A DNA stretch of 64,000 nucleotides. Source: Flavobacterium endophyticum. Lineage in GTDB: Bacteria > Bacteroidota > Bacteroidia > Flavobacteriales > Flavobacteriaceae. Each line of letters opens with the position of its first letter. Position 1 is the stretch's first letter. Position numbers and translations under genes: made by a program. The notes under the pieces are model-generated. The model ran no database searches. It saw only the letters and a list, made by a program, of their open reading frames with translations, and was not told the origin of the DNA. Positions 42,801 through 51,209 of the stretch are shown in pieces. Location of the stretch: NCBI RefSeq assembly GCF_003634455.1, contig NZ_RBLC01000001.1, positions 620,001-684,000 of the forward strand, given 5' to 3'.

Positions 42801-45120
42801 CTAATTCCGAAAGTTTGTTCAGGTTTTTATAATCTATATCTAAAAGTGCTACTTGTTCTAAGTTAGGCAATGTATATCGCCAACCTCTTTTCAAATCTTG
42901 AAATATTCTATATTTCAAATAATCCTTAAGTGCCTCAATATTTCTTTCATCGGGAAAATCTTCATCTCGCGATGGATATAACGCATAATCTTTTTCTTTT
43001 AATCCCAGAATTTGAAATAGAGATTCTGCTATTTCGTGTATTTCGAGAGAGTTCTCACTTTCTTTTAAAGCTTTATAGAGTGCTGCTCTTAAGCGAACCG
43101 TTGTATAGAAGTCATTAAAGTGTCCCGATTGCAAAGAAGCGTCTTGTCTATTATCTGTAAAACTTAATAGTTTTTGATCCTGCAATTTTTCTCCCTGTTC
43201 TGCAAGGCTGTTAATCACGGCATAAGAAATTACAGAAGTTGCAGTACTTCTACCTTCTGAACCTAATCTAGAAAGCTTGGTAAAATCACTTGTTTTACTG
43301 TCTTCATAAATAATTTGTGCTGTTGGATCAATTCTTAATTTTGCAGGAATGAAATAACCTTTAATAGGGAACTTGGGTTCAAAAGAAAACTGTCCGTCAC
43401 TATTAAAATATATTTCATGGGGCATCAACATTTGATAATACGGAAGCAGTGCATTTCCTTGCTTGTTAAACCATTCGGCAGGCACTAAATCACGAAAATC
43501 TGTATTCCAGAAATCTTCTCCTTCGTCTAATATTATATATCCAAACTTAAAATCATCTATGTCTGGATTTTTCTGGTTGACTTCTACTTTCTTGTTATTT
43601 ACAAATTCTTTATTCGGGATCACCGGTAAAAGTTGGCTTTCGTGGGTATCTAATTCAACGCAAAGAAATTCATAACCAGAATATCGAGAAAAAAGCAACG
43701 GGTAAAGTTTCCTTTCTTTTCCTTCGATTTTGATGAAAGGTTCGTCAGATGAAGTTATATATCGTATATTTCTTGGTTCAAGCGTTACAGAAATCGATCC
43801 TGTCTGGGAGATGAATTGATGAAAACGAAAAGGAAGAAAGGATTTACGAGTTTCTTTTAATCTATTATTTTCATTGATGCGTTCTGCCCATTTTAAAAGA
43901 TCAGAAAGTGTACTTCGTATTTCATCTTTCGATAAGGAAGTTTCAGTGCGTATTTTTTCTGCAATCTGGTCAATACTTAAAGGTTTTCCTCTTTCTAATA
44001 TATTGTGGTTAGACTTTAACGCAATATTCATCTCCAACCAATTAGCTAGATCATTATTAATAAAATCTCCTTCAGTTCCTTCAGGATCAATACCATTTCG
44101 TATAGCATTCGCTAACTGAAAAGGATTAATCTGTTTAGCGATAGTGCAAGGTTCAAGATATTCATTAATAACATTGTCAACCGGAAATTCTTTACCGAAT
44201 ATCTGTGTTGCTACCTCTGCTACTTTTTTCTTTTTTTCGTCAGGAGATCCGTGAGAAGCCATAGTGGCTGAAGTACCTATAAAAATTAGATCATTTTCCG
44301 AAAGAGCTTGAATTCTTCGGTTTAATAAACTTACATCAGCACCTTGTCTCCCCCTGTAGGTGTGGAGTTCGTCATAAACTATATATTTGAGGTTTTTAGC
44401 CATAGAATACCTTAACCAATTCTCAGACTGTCTGGTCATTATTAATTCCAGCATCATATAATTGGTTAAAAGAATATCCGGTTCGTCATTTCTTATCTGA
44501 TCTCTGTCGTTTCCAGATTCCTGCCCTGTATATTTAGCAAATGATATGGGAAATTTTTCTGTTGTAAGACTCTCCAACTGCTTAATAATCTCATCTAAGG
44601 TTTTATGAGATTTGTCAATCTCCGGAAGAGTAACATATTTCTCTAAATAATTAATTTTATATTTCTTAATTTCCTCTTCTTGAGAATTTATTAAGGCATT
44701 CATTGGATAAACTAATATAGCTTTTACGCCCTTTTCCTTATTAGCTCCCCTTTTAAAAAGGTCATTGAAAATAGTAGCCAAGAAAGTTAAAGACTTACCC
44801 GAACCTGTACCGGAAGTTACTACAAATCCTTTATCTCGAATACCTATTTGAATTGCTTCGACTTGATGTTTATATAGCCTATAAGAACCTAAAGCCTTCG
44901 ATAAATTCGAATGTATTGTATTTTCCTGAATTAGTTCGTCTAAAGAATTTCCTCTTTCAAACGAAGGATTAAATTGTATAAGTGGTTCAGGTAGAATGTT
45001 TTTAATTAAAGTAGAATTATTAACAAAATCCAATATTCTTTCATCATTGATATTGATGAAAGATTGTAAATATGATTTGTAATCAGATATTACATTTTCG
45101 TGAGTTTTAAAGGCATCCAT
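39886..45120 (-). CDS. Large DEAD/DEAH-type helicase with DUF1998-like region and nuclease-like C-terminus
   Basis: 1744 aa. Walker A GTGSGKS is at 104-110 and the Walker B/DEAH-type motif at about 250 (YDELHTYRGRQGADV). The C lobe has STLYCSPTMELGIDIANLN and motif VI QRSGRAGRGG near 1040. The region around 1490-1550 (QVVSLSYALKRGIEKLFLVEESEI ... ILIHEASEGSLGIL) resembles DUF1998. The last 75 residues (NADFVYKNSSGFTLIFCDGSVHD ... RDQIIDQILKEGAYDVIRWHY) resemble DUF559/Vsr-type nuclease domains. It combines functions that DISARM places in DrmA, DrmB and a separate nuclease. First gene of the operon. Confidence 0.88.
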   Translation of the reverse strand: MDAFKTHENVISDYKSYLQSFININDERILDFVNNSTLIKNILPEPLIQFNPSFERGNSLDELIQENTIHSNLSKALGSYRLYKHQVEAIQIGIRDKGFVVTSGTGSGKSLTFLATIFNDLFKRGANKEKGVKAILVYPMNALINSQEEEIKKYKINYLEKYVTLPEIDKSHKTLDEIIKQLESLTTEKFPISFAKYTGQESGNDRDQIRNDEPDILLTNYMMLELIMTRQSENWLRYSMAKNLKYIVYDELHTYRGRQGADVSLLNRRIQALSENDLIFIGTSATMASHGSPDEKKKKVAEVATQIFGKEFPVDNVINEYLEPCTIAKQINPFQLANAIRNGIDPEGTEGDFINNDLANWLEMNIALKSNHNILERGKPLSIDQIAEKIRTETSLSKDEIRSTLSDLLKWAERINENNRLKETRKSFLPFRFHQFISQTGSISVTLEPRNIRYITSSDEPFIKIEGKERKLYPLLFSRYSGYEFLCVELDTHESQLLPVIPNKEFVNNKKVEVNQKNPDIDDFKFGYIILDEGEDFWNTDFRDLVPAEWFNKQGNALLPYYQMLMPHEIYFNSDGQFSFEPKFPIKGYFIPAKLRIDPTAQIIYEDSKTSDFTKLSRLGSEGRSTATSVISYAVINSLAEQGEKLQDQKLLSFTDNRQDASLQSGHFNDFYTTVRLRAALYKALKESENSLEIHEIAESLFQILGLKEKDYALYPSRDEDFPDERNIEALKDYLKYRIFQDLKRGWRYTLPNLEQVALLDIDYKNLNKLSELDDRFKNLGFLEHATKEARKEFLGNILDYFRTNFALDHKFFKDIANIEELMRDRLHPESLWSLDYNEKLDKPAEMIITIPSPRPKGRYVVSMGLRSNLGKYINRCVVEASDVKLNKDAYIEFIQELLTLLEKANLLTIEQDKRNSDLRYYKLRADQLLWKKGDGKTLKLDHTRFNFQAELPELTPNHYFQNLYKTDFNKFKKELIAKEHTGQISASQRIEREDQFRQGDISTLYCSPTMELGIDIANLNIVHMRNVPPNAANYAQRSGRAGRGGQTALVFTYCSTMSPHDVNYFKNSAEMVAGVVQPPRIDLINEELIITHLNAFLLMKLEISELKTSVADVLDLSDEKNVFIKNDILKRIEHLVSISKNDLLIEFEKIAYSLLPELNKTSWFTQLWVLDKIEKFPNHFASSFKRWIRMFQNACTLRNKAQAILDNHTYKADSMERKEAAKQERFARKQIALLKNEEQQSSSNSEFYVFRYLAAEGFLPGYNFTRLPVRAVLGKSYRDDVEVLSRPRALALSEFGPANTVYHSGSKFRINRMMVPDLENATEKILVSNKTGYAYFNDEIKIANIDPISKSQLKGDTIEMFSNVVEFSECEGIPLQKISCIEEERSRSGYEVSSYFNFPHGIENAESVVLKKSGEKLLQLYFSKTANLIKVNKKARRSQNDGFKIDQRNGVWVQERSLKDNAELQQNSREIMLYIKDTADVLYIQPLGNIGTVPDQVVSLSYALKRGIEKLFLVEESEIAVSVMGDKEKPNILIHEASEGSLGILSQLISDPVKMKEWFKMSYEILHFDSETREETEQGRELPHATYQDLLSYYNQIHHQQLNRHIIKEVLEYLMDCDIEIVQGGENDREEQYHYLLNAYDKNSGTELGLIKHLYENGYALPDRAQVNLDSYYINADFVYKNSSGFTLIFCDGSVHDLEEVKKRDQIIDQILKEGAYDVIRWHYMESLEQLTERRKDIFRKIR

Positions 45121-45436
45121 TCTTAATAGCGTTTGTAGTAAAAGTAATAAATTGTTACATGCTGAAAGGATTATTTTTCACCTGTTATTTCGTAGCACGA
45201 TTTTAATTGGAGTTGCCACTTTATTTGCCATAAAGAGCTAACGCAATTTCATAAGCATGTTAATGCAGTTGCTACCATTTTTGTCATAAAAGATAAAGGT
45301 ATTAGCTCCTCCCCGTAAAGGCAAAACCAGCAGAATTGCCTGATCGGCATTACCTAAGTTTTTATTTCAAAATCTGATTTAAAACTTGTAAAAATTGGAT
45401 CAAGAGTTCAAAGTAATTCTCGTTCTCCCTACGGAA
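45121..45436. other. Region upstream of the defence operon with tRNA-3'-end-like sequence
   Basis: No gene seen. It must contain the minus-strand promoter of the defence operon. At 45399-45430 the sequence GAGTTCAAAG-TAATTCTCGT-TCTCCCTAC looks like a broken tRNA T-arm and acceptor end, directly followed by a strong terminator. Confidence 0.45.
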
Positions 45437-45468
45437 AGCAGTAATCTCATGATTGCTGCTTTTTTTTA
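45437..45468 (+). terminator. Intrinsic terminator with no gene upstream
   Basis: AGCAGTAATC-TCAT-GATTGCTGCT (one G-T pair) followed by eight T on the plus strand. No plus-strand gene lies in front of it for 12 kb, so it probably belonged to a lost tRNA or gene. Confidence 0.75.
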
Positions 45469-45679
45469 TAGCCCTTTTTTTTGATCCTCAATTAATACAG
45501 CGCAGTATATTACACTTAGTACGAGAATAGCTCTTCGTCCTCATATCCGCCTGAGACCGCATCAAACGTACTATTTACAATCATTTACAAAGTTTTACAT
45601 TTTTATTTACAATCCAAATCGCTCAAATTGAAAAATACCAAAGTAAATTCGGTGAATCAATTTTGAAAGGATAAAAAAT

Positions 45680-46228
45680 ATGAAAAAAGTCACCTATGTG
45701 CTGATCTTACTGCTGGTTGTGGTAAGCGGACTAGTATTTGCTAATCGTGAAATTAAAAATGCAACTAAGCCATCCCCAAAGCCATCTTCTATTGCTGACA
45801 GAAAAGTCGTCCTGGATAACAGGAAAAAATGGGAGGCTTCTCCTGACGGCATAAAGTACAAAGAATGGGAGGTTTCTCCTGAAGGTAAAAAAGTGCATGC
45901 CAGTCATGATAAAATAAGGAAGTATATAAAAGATTTTACCGATATGGAGGCCGTGGTAACCTCAGTTACTTTTAAGCGCGCAAACGCGAAATCGCCAGGA
46001 CCAAAATGGCTTATCGTCAGGATTGATGGCGAAGAATACATGATGCAATTTATTCCTAAGGATTTTCAGCAGTTAAATAGCCTGAAAGTTAACGACAAAA
46101 TAATCGTAAGAAGTCGCAGCGCAGGGTATTCGCCTAATCATCCCTATTTGATTCTATCGGGCGACTATATTGAGCGAAATAATAAGATACTTTTTAAGCG
46201 TGACTTTAGCAAAAATAAGGGTTGCTGA
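45680..46228 (+). CDS. Exported hypothetical protein, 182 aa
   Basis: 182 aa. N-terminal hydrophobic segment (YVLILLLVVVSGLVFA) is a signal peptide or membrane anchor. A charged linker contains two imperfect repeats of KWEASPDGIKYKEWE / EVSPEGKKVHA. The C-terminal 90 residues are beta-rich (MEAVVTSVTFKRAN, PKWLIVRIDGEEYMMQF, VNDKIIVRSRSAGY), suggesting an OB-like fold. No family recognised. Monocistronic with its own terminator; it marks the right edge of the accessory region. Confidence 0.75.
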   Translation: MKKVTYVLILLLVVVSGLVFANREIKNATKPSPKPSSIADRKVVLDNRKKWEASPDGIKYKEWEVSPEGKKVHASHDKIRKYIKDFTDMEAVVTSVTFKRANAKSPGPKWLIVRIDGEEYMMQFIPKDFQQLNSLKVNDKIIVRSRSAGYSPNHPYLILSGDYIERNNKILFKRDFSKNKGC

Positions 46229-46304
46229 GTATTACCAACTCTAATATCTCCATAAACGCTAGCAAAGTATTCAAAGAATCTCACTTTTGAACTATTTGTA
46301 AAAC

Positions 46305-46336
46305 AAAGGGTTGACATTTCTGTCAGCCCTTTCTAT
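46305..46336 (+). terminator. Intrinsic terminator after the 182-aa protein gene
   Basis: AAAGGGTTGACA-TTTC-TGTCAGCCCTTT (one G-T pair) followed by a T-rich tract. Confidence 0.85.
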
Positions 46337-46581
46337 TTTACTTAAACAATACAAATAGGAATATTTATTCTCCGCATCAGAACGGTTCAATTAACTAACT
46401 ATTAGGGGTAAAAAATATGTATTAAATATTAAGCTTAAAATCCTAATAAGATTTATAGATAACTTAATATTTACTCCTCATTTTTCTTTTTTCATCTGTC
46501 TTATTTCATGCAATCTGAGTAACATTTTTGATCAAAATCAAATAATTTACAACAATTTAACATTATTTAAAACTTTTTTCC
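46337..46581. other. AT-rich promoter region of the M14 peptidase gene
   Basis: No gene. It leads to a -7-like TACGTTTG at 46582-46589, but TTG is absent at the expected 19-bp distance. Confidence 0.45.
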
Positions 46582-46593
46582 TACGTTTGTAGT

Positions 46594-46611
46594 CCCAAAT
46601 CTAATATTAAT
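46594..46611 (+). promoter_or_regulatory. Shared leader motif CCCAAATCTAATATTAAT (copy 1)
   Basis: The 18-bp motif directly follows a TAnnTTTG -7-like element and ends immediately before the ATG at 46613. The same 18 bp occurs at 51081-51098 before the second T9SS gene, again directly after a -7-like element. Confidence 0.55.
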
Positions 46612-46612
46612 T

Positions 46613-49600
46613 ATGAACAAAACTACCTTCCTAGGAATGTTGTGCCTATTCGTTATGGGCATAACTCAAGGTCAAGTGATGTCTGACAGCAAGTCCCCAC
46701 TTGAAAAAGCTCAGCACTATCTACAAGAAAAAGGCGAAGTTGTCTTCACTTTTCGAGCTCAAAACCAAAAACAATTTAAAGAACTGGCCGATTTCTTATC
46801 CATCAGCCATAAAAGAGTCGATCCGGTCGAATTGAAGGTCGAGGCGTATGCCAATCCGGAGCAATTCAAAAAATTCCAGACGTATGGAATTCCGTTTGAA
46901 GTAAGCGTTTCAGAAAATGAATTTGCTGTAGATGAATACACTACCTTCAGCACAGCCGCTTGGGATGATACTTGGAATGCGTATCCAAAGTATTCTGAGT
47001 ATGTTGCAAAAATGCAATATTGGGCAACAACATACCCTAGCTTGTGTAAGCTCCAAAGCATTGGAACAACTCCAAACGGCAGGACATTATATGTTCTGAA
47101 AATTTCAGACAATGCGCAAGTTGATGAGGCTGAGCCTGAATTTCTGTATACCTCATCCATGCACGGAGACGAGATTACCGGATACCCTACGATGCTGCGC
47201 CTTATTGATTATCTCTTGACAGGATACGCTACAAATAGCGAAATCAGCAGTATCGTTAATAATACAGAAATTTTCATCTGTCCGTTAGCAAATCCTGATG
47301 GTTCTTATAAAAGAGCTGGAAACGACACCATGAATTCCACAGGAAATACAGCAACAAGAGCAAATGCGGCAGGAGTCGATCTAAACAGAAACTATCCTGA
47401 CCCAATTGACGGTATCCATCCTGATGGCAATTCATTTCAAGCTGAAACTCTTGCTTTTATCGAATTTGAAAAAACAAGAAATTTTGTCTTGGCAGCCAAC
47501 TATCACGGAGGTGCTGAAGTCGTAAACTTTCCTTGGGATACTTCGAATACGCCGAGTACTGCTAATTTTAGCTACCATCCACACGATAACTATTTCAAAT
47601 TTGTCTCTAAAGAATATGCTCAATTGTGCCAGACTGCCGATGGAAATGCAAATTACATGGACGATGTTTACAATTCTGGACAATTTGCAGGCACAACAAA
47701 TGGCGCGGCTTGGTATTCGGTTTACGGAGGAAGACAAGACTGGAACAACTTTTTTAACCATAATAAAGAAGTTACCATTGAGATTTCAGCCACAAAGTTT
47801 CCAGCTGCTTCCAACCTGCCTTTTTATTGGGAAAGAAACAGACAGGCACTTCTAAATTACATGAAACAAGCCAGTTATGGTCTGAAAGGAACCGTAAAAA
47901 ATGCCGCTGGCGAAGCTGTTGAAGCAAAAGTATACATCAGCAATTATGACTTGATGGGTTCTTGGGTAAAGACAGGTCCATTAGGTGATTATTACAAAGT
48001 ACTTATTGCAGGAACATATAATGTTACTTTTGAAGCACCAGGCTATGTAAGCCAGACGCAAAGCGTGACCGTTGCTAACAATGCAGCAACAAGCTTGAAT
48101 ATAACTATGGTGGCCAGCACAGCTATTCCTACTGCAGCCGACAAGACCATCTGCGAAGGCCAGACTGCTGCCTTGACAGCTACAGGAACCGGAACTATCA
48201 GATGGTATGCTAATAATACGACTCCAACGGTTTTGGCTACAGGAAGTTCTTACACGACTCCAGAGCTAAGCACAACTACATCTTATTTTGTAGAACGCGA
48301 AACGCCACAGACAGTTGGCCCGGCTACAATTACTGGAGGTGCTACTGTAGACAATGCAACTGCTAGAAACAGATATTCTATTTTCAGCTCTACTGCTCCT
48401 GCAAGGCTAAAAAGTGTCTTGATCAACACAAGCGCTACAGGAGAAGTAATGGTCGAACTGCAAAATAGCGCTGGAGCAATGCTAGAATCTAAAGTAATAA
48501 AATTGGCTGCTTCAGGGACGCAAGAGATTGATTTGAATTTCTTTGTTCCGGCAGAAAACAACTTGAGATTAGTCTTAAGAGAAATTTCTGGAGCGAGTAT
48601 TTATAGAGCAGATTCGGGAATTACTTATCCCTACACGAATGGAATCATATCAATAACCGCTAATAGCGGAAGTGGAACATTCCTGACTTTCTTCAACTGG
48701 AAATTACAGACATTCAAAAGTACCAGAGACGAAGTTGTTGTGACCGTAAAACCAAACCCTGCGATAACTACAATTACTCCGACTACCAAAATTGCAGGTG
48801 ATGCAGGCTTTACATTGACCGTAAACGGAACTAATTTTGTAAGCGGAGAATCTATAATCAGCTGGAACGGCGTAAACAAAACTACGACTTTTGTAAGCGC
48901 GACTCAATTAACAGCTCCAATCCTAGCCTCTGAAATTACGAGCAGCGGTACCATTGATGTAAAAATCAACAACACTTGCAATAATTTTTCGACAGCAGCA
49001 ACTGCTTTCACGATTACAGCACCAACCTCAACTACATGGAACGGTACTTCTTGGTCGTACGGAGCACCAACAGCAAGTGTTGATGCGATCATAAACGGAA
49101 ATTTCTCAACAAGCACTAATGGTTCTTTCACTACAAAAAGCCTAACCGTAAACTCTGGCTATACAATAATTGTAACTACAGGAACAAGCCTTACCGTTAG
49201 CAATGGCATTACAAACAATGCAAGCGCTGCAAACTTTATAGTAGAAAACAATGCCAATTTAATCCAGACGAATAACGCTACAAATACCGGACTAATTACT
49301 GTCAAAAGAAACAGTGCGCCATTGTATCGTTTTGATTATACCTTATGGTCATCGCCAGTTAGCGGACAAAACCTTCGCATTTTTTCGCCTTCAACTCTAA
49401 CAAACAGGTTTTATATTTACAATCCTGTGCTTGGAAATAATGGCAGTTACGAAGCCATCTATCCTGCCCAAAACGAAGCAACGTATACTTTTGCACAAGC
49501 AAAAGGTTATCTGATACGAGTTCCTGACAATCATGCTTCTTATGTAAGCTCTTCAATTCCTGGAGTTTCTTATAACGGAGTTTTTGTCGGAATTCCATAC

Positions 49601-50659
49601 AACGGAAGCTATAGCTTTGCACTTTCCAATACTAACAACGGATTTAATCTTGTAGGAAATCCATATCCATCAGCAATTTCGATTTCGGGATTATTTTCTT
49701 CCAATTCTAACGCAATTGACGGAACAATTTGGTTTTGGAGAAAAAGAAATGGTGTGGCTGGAAGCGGTTATGCAACAACTACAGGACTTGGAATGACAAG
49801 CGCTCAACCTGAAGTTGCTGCCATGAATCCGAATGGTATCATCAGCACCGGACAAGGATTTTTCGTGAAAGTAAAAAATGGCGCAACGCAATCAACGCTA
49901 AATTTCAACAACAGCATACGTTCTACTAATACAGGCATCTTTTTGAGAAACGGTAGCCTAGAAAACCATTCCGATTCTGATGAAGCTGAAAAACACCGTA
50001 TTTGGTTGAATTTATCAAATGAAACTGATGTTGTAAGCCAGACTTTGCTTGGCTATATGGCCGGAGCTACCGAAGGAATAGATTATGGAATTGAAGGAAA
50101 ATATTTCAACGATAGTCCAATTGCCTTGACCTCTTATATCGATAACTCGGAATATACCATACAAGGAAGAAGCTTGCCATTCTCTCCAGACGATATCGTT
50201 CCGTTAAGCTTTAAAACGAATACGCCAGGAAATTATAGTATTGCTATCGATCATGTCGACGGTCTTTTTGAAACCGACCAAGACATCTTGTTAAAAGACA
50301 ATCTGACGACACAAATCCATAATCTGAAAACGTCAAGCTATAGCTTTTCAACAGAATCTGGAAGCTTTACCAATCGATTTGAAATCGTATACAGAAGCTT
50401 GCTAGGTGTAGAAATTCCTACCGTAAACACCAACAGCATCGTGATTTATAAAAAGAACGAAGCCCTTCACATCAATTCCGGAAACTATATCATGGACAAG
50501 ATTGAGCTATATGACGTAAGCGGCAGGCTTATTTACACAAAGCTAGGTGTGGATGACAACGAAGCGACTATTTCAAATCTTTTAATTGCAAACCAAGTAC
50601 TGCTTGTAAAAATTACTACTGCAGAGAATGGCGTTGCCATCAAAAAAGCAGTTTACTAA
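46613..50659 (+). CDS. M14 zinc carboxypeptidase with T9SS sorting tail
   Basis: 1348 aa, secreted. The signal peptide covers about residues 1-20 (FLGMLCLFVMGITQG). The peptidase M14 domain covers about 120-420: zinc ligands His184 and Glu187 (SMHGDE) and His298 (NYHGGAE), with the catalytic Glu390 in EVTIEIS. Next come a carboxypeptidase-regulatory domain (GLKGTVKNAAGEAVEAKVYI, 420-500), a short Ig-like segment, an IPT/TIG-like domain (ITTITPTTKIAGDAGFTLTV) and Ser/Thr/Asn-rich beta regions. The end (YDVSGRLIYTKLG ... VLLVKITTAENG) is a type A T9SS sorting domain. It is exported through T9SS and probably held on the cell surface. Confidence 0.95.
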   Translation: MNKTTFLGMLCLFVMGITQGQVMSDSKSPLEKAQHYLQEKGEVVFTFRAQNQKQFKELADFLSISHKRVDPVELKVEAYANPEQFKKFQTYGIPFEVSVSENEFAVDEYTTFSTAAWDDTWNAYPKYSEYVAKMQYWATTYPSLCKLQSIGTTPNGRTLYVLKISDNAQVDEAEPEFLYTSSMHGDEITGYPTMLRLIDYLLTGYATNSEISSIVNNTEIFICPLANPDGSYKRAGNDTMNSTGNTATRANAAGVDLNRNYPDPIDGIHPDGNSFQAETLAFIEFEKTRNFVLAANYHGGAEVVNFPWDTSNTPSTANFSYHPHDNYFKFVSKEYAQLCQTADGNANYMDDVYNSGQFAGTTNGAAWYSVYGGRQDWNNFFNHNKEVTIEISATKFPAASNLPFYWERNRQALLNYMKQASYGLKGTVKNAAGEAVEAKVYISNYDLMGSWVKTGPLGDYYKVLIAGTYNVTFEAPGYVSQTQSVTVANNAATSLNITMVASTAIPTAADKTICEGQTAALTATGTGTIRWYANNTTPTVLATGSSYTTPELSTTTSYFVERETPQTVGPATITGGATVDNATARNRYSIFSSTAPARLKSVLINTSATGEVMVELQNSAGAMLESKVIKLAASGTQEIDLNFFVPAENNLRLVLREISGASIYRADSGITYPYTNGIISITANSGSGTFLTFFNWKLQTFKSTRDEVVVTVKPNPAITTITPTTKIAGDAGFTLTVNGTNFVSGESIISWNGVNKTTTFVSATQLTAPILASEITSSGTIDVKINNTCNNFSTAATAFTITAPTSTTWNGTSWSYGAPTASVDAIINGNFSTSTNGSFTTKSLTVNSGYTIIVTTGTSLTVSNGITNNASAANFIVENNANLIQTNNATNTGLITVKRNSAPLYRFDYTLWSSPVSGQNLRIFSPSTLTNRFYIYNPVLGNNGSYEAIYPAQNEATYTFAQAKGYLIRVPDNHASYVSSSIPGVSYNGVFVGIPYNGSYSFALSNTNNGFNLVGNPYPSAISISGLFSSNSNAIDGTIWFWRKRNGVAGSGYATTTGLGMTSAQPEVAAMNPNGIISTGQGFFVKVKNGATQSTLNFNNSIRSTNTGIFLRNGSLENHSDSDEAEKHRIWLNLSNETDVVSQTLLGYMAGATEGIDYGIEGKYFNDSPIALTSYIDNSEYTIQGRSLPFSPDDIVPLSFKTNTPGNYSIAIDHVDGLFETDQDILLKDNLTTQIHNLKTSSYSFSTESGSFTNRFEIVYRSLLGVEIPTVNTNSIVIYKKNEALHINSGNYIMDKIELYDVSGRLIYTKLGVDDNEATISNLLIANQVLLVKITTAENGVAIKKAVY

Positions 50660-50676
50660 TTAATAAAAAGGAAACC

Positions 50677-50883
50677 ATGAGAAATATAGTAATAAAAACT
50701 TGCAGCTTGATTTTCTTCTTATTTACGACACTATCTGCGTTTGCAGATAATCCTGAAGAAGTTCCTGAAGATTTAGACGGCCCAACCGCTCCAATCAGCG
50801 ATCATATTTGGCTATTAGCCTTAGTAGGATTTGGTTATATATTCTTAAAATACAGATCAAAAAGAGTTGCAGAAAACTTGTAA
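50677..50883 (+). CDS. Small signal-anchored membrane protein next to T9SS genes
   Basis: 68 aa. A signal peptide (IFFLFTTLSAFA) is followed by an acidic Pro-rich stretch with PTAPISDHIWLLALVGFGYIFLKYRSKR: a Pro-Ile-Ser/Asp motif, one membrane helix and a basic end. This layout is like the short PID-CTERM-type proteins common near exported Flavobacterium proteins; that identification is tentative. It begins 18 bp after the peptidase gene and is probably co-transcribed with it. Confidence 0.75.
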   Translation: MRNIVIKTCSLIFFLFTTLSAFADNPEEVPEDLDGPTAPISDHIWLLALVGFGYIFLKYRSKRVAENL

Positions 50884-50979
50884 AATTCTAAGACTGATAT
50901 TTTAACAATAAATTCCATGACAAAAATTATGCTTTTGTAGGTATAAAACCCTAATCAAAACCATAACTCTCTATTAACT

Positions 50980-51021
50980 AAAGGCTTGCAAAACCAGTAT
51001 TTGTAAGCCTTTACGTTTTTT
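50980..51021 (+). terminator. Intrinsic terminator after the small membrane protein gene
   Basis: AAAGGCTTGCAAA ... TTTGTAAGCCTTT followed by a T-run (one G-T pair). It separates the M14 peptidase unit from the next T9SS gene. Confidence 0.85.
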
Positions 51022-51080
51022 TACAATATATTTTTGACCTTTTTATGTTAAAATTCGAAAAAAGTTTTTATATTTGACTA

Positions 51081-51098
51081 CCCAAATCTAATATTAAT
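51081..51098 (+). promoter_or_regulatory. Shared leader motif CCCAAATCTAATATTAAT (copy 2)
   Basis: Identical to 46594-46611 and placed directly after TATATTTG (51069-51076), a perfect -7 element. The first 10 bp recur a third time near 51159, shortly before the start codon at 51210, so the leader is longer here (about 110 nt). Confidence 0.6.
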
Positions 51099-51209
51099 CT
51101 TTAAAACCTATAAAATAGCCGCTCAAGTTACTAAGCCCCTGTAACCCGGAGCAAAAAAATCCCAAATCTATTTTATCGTATTTATCATTAATCTAAACCC
51201 CATAAGATT

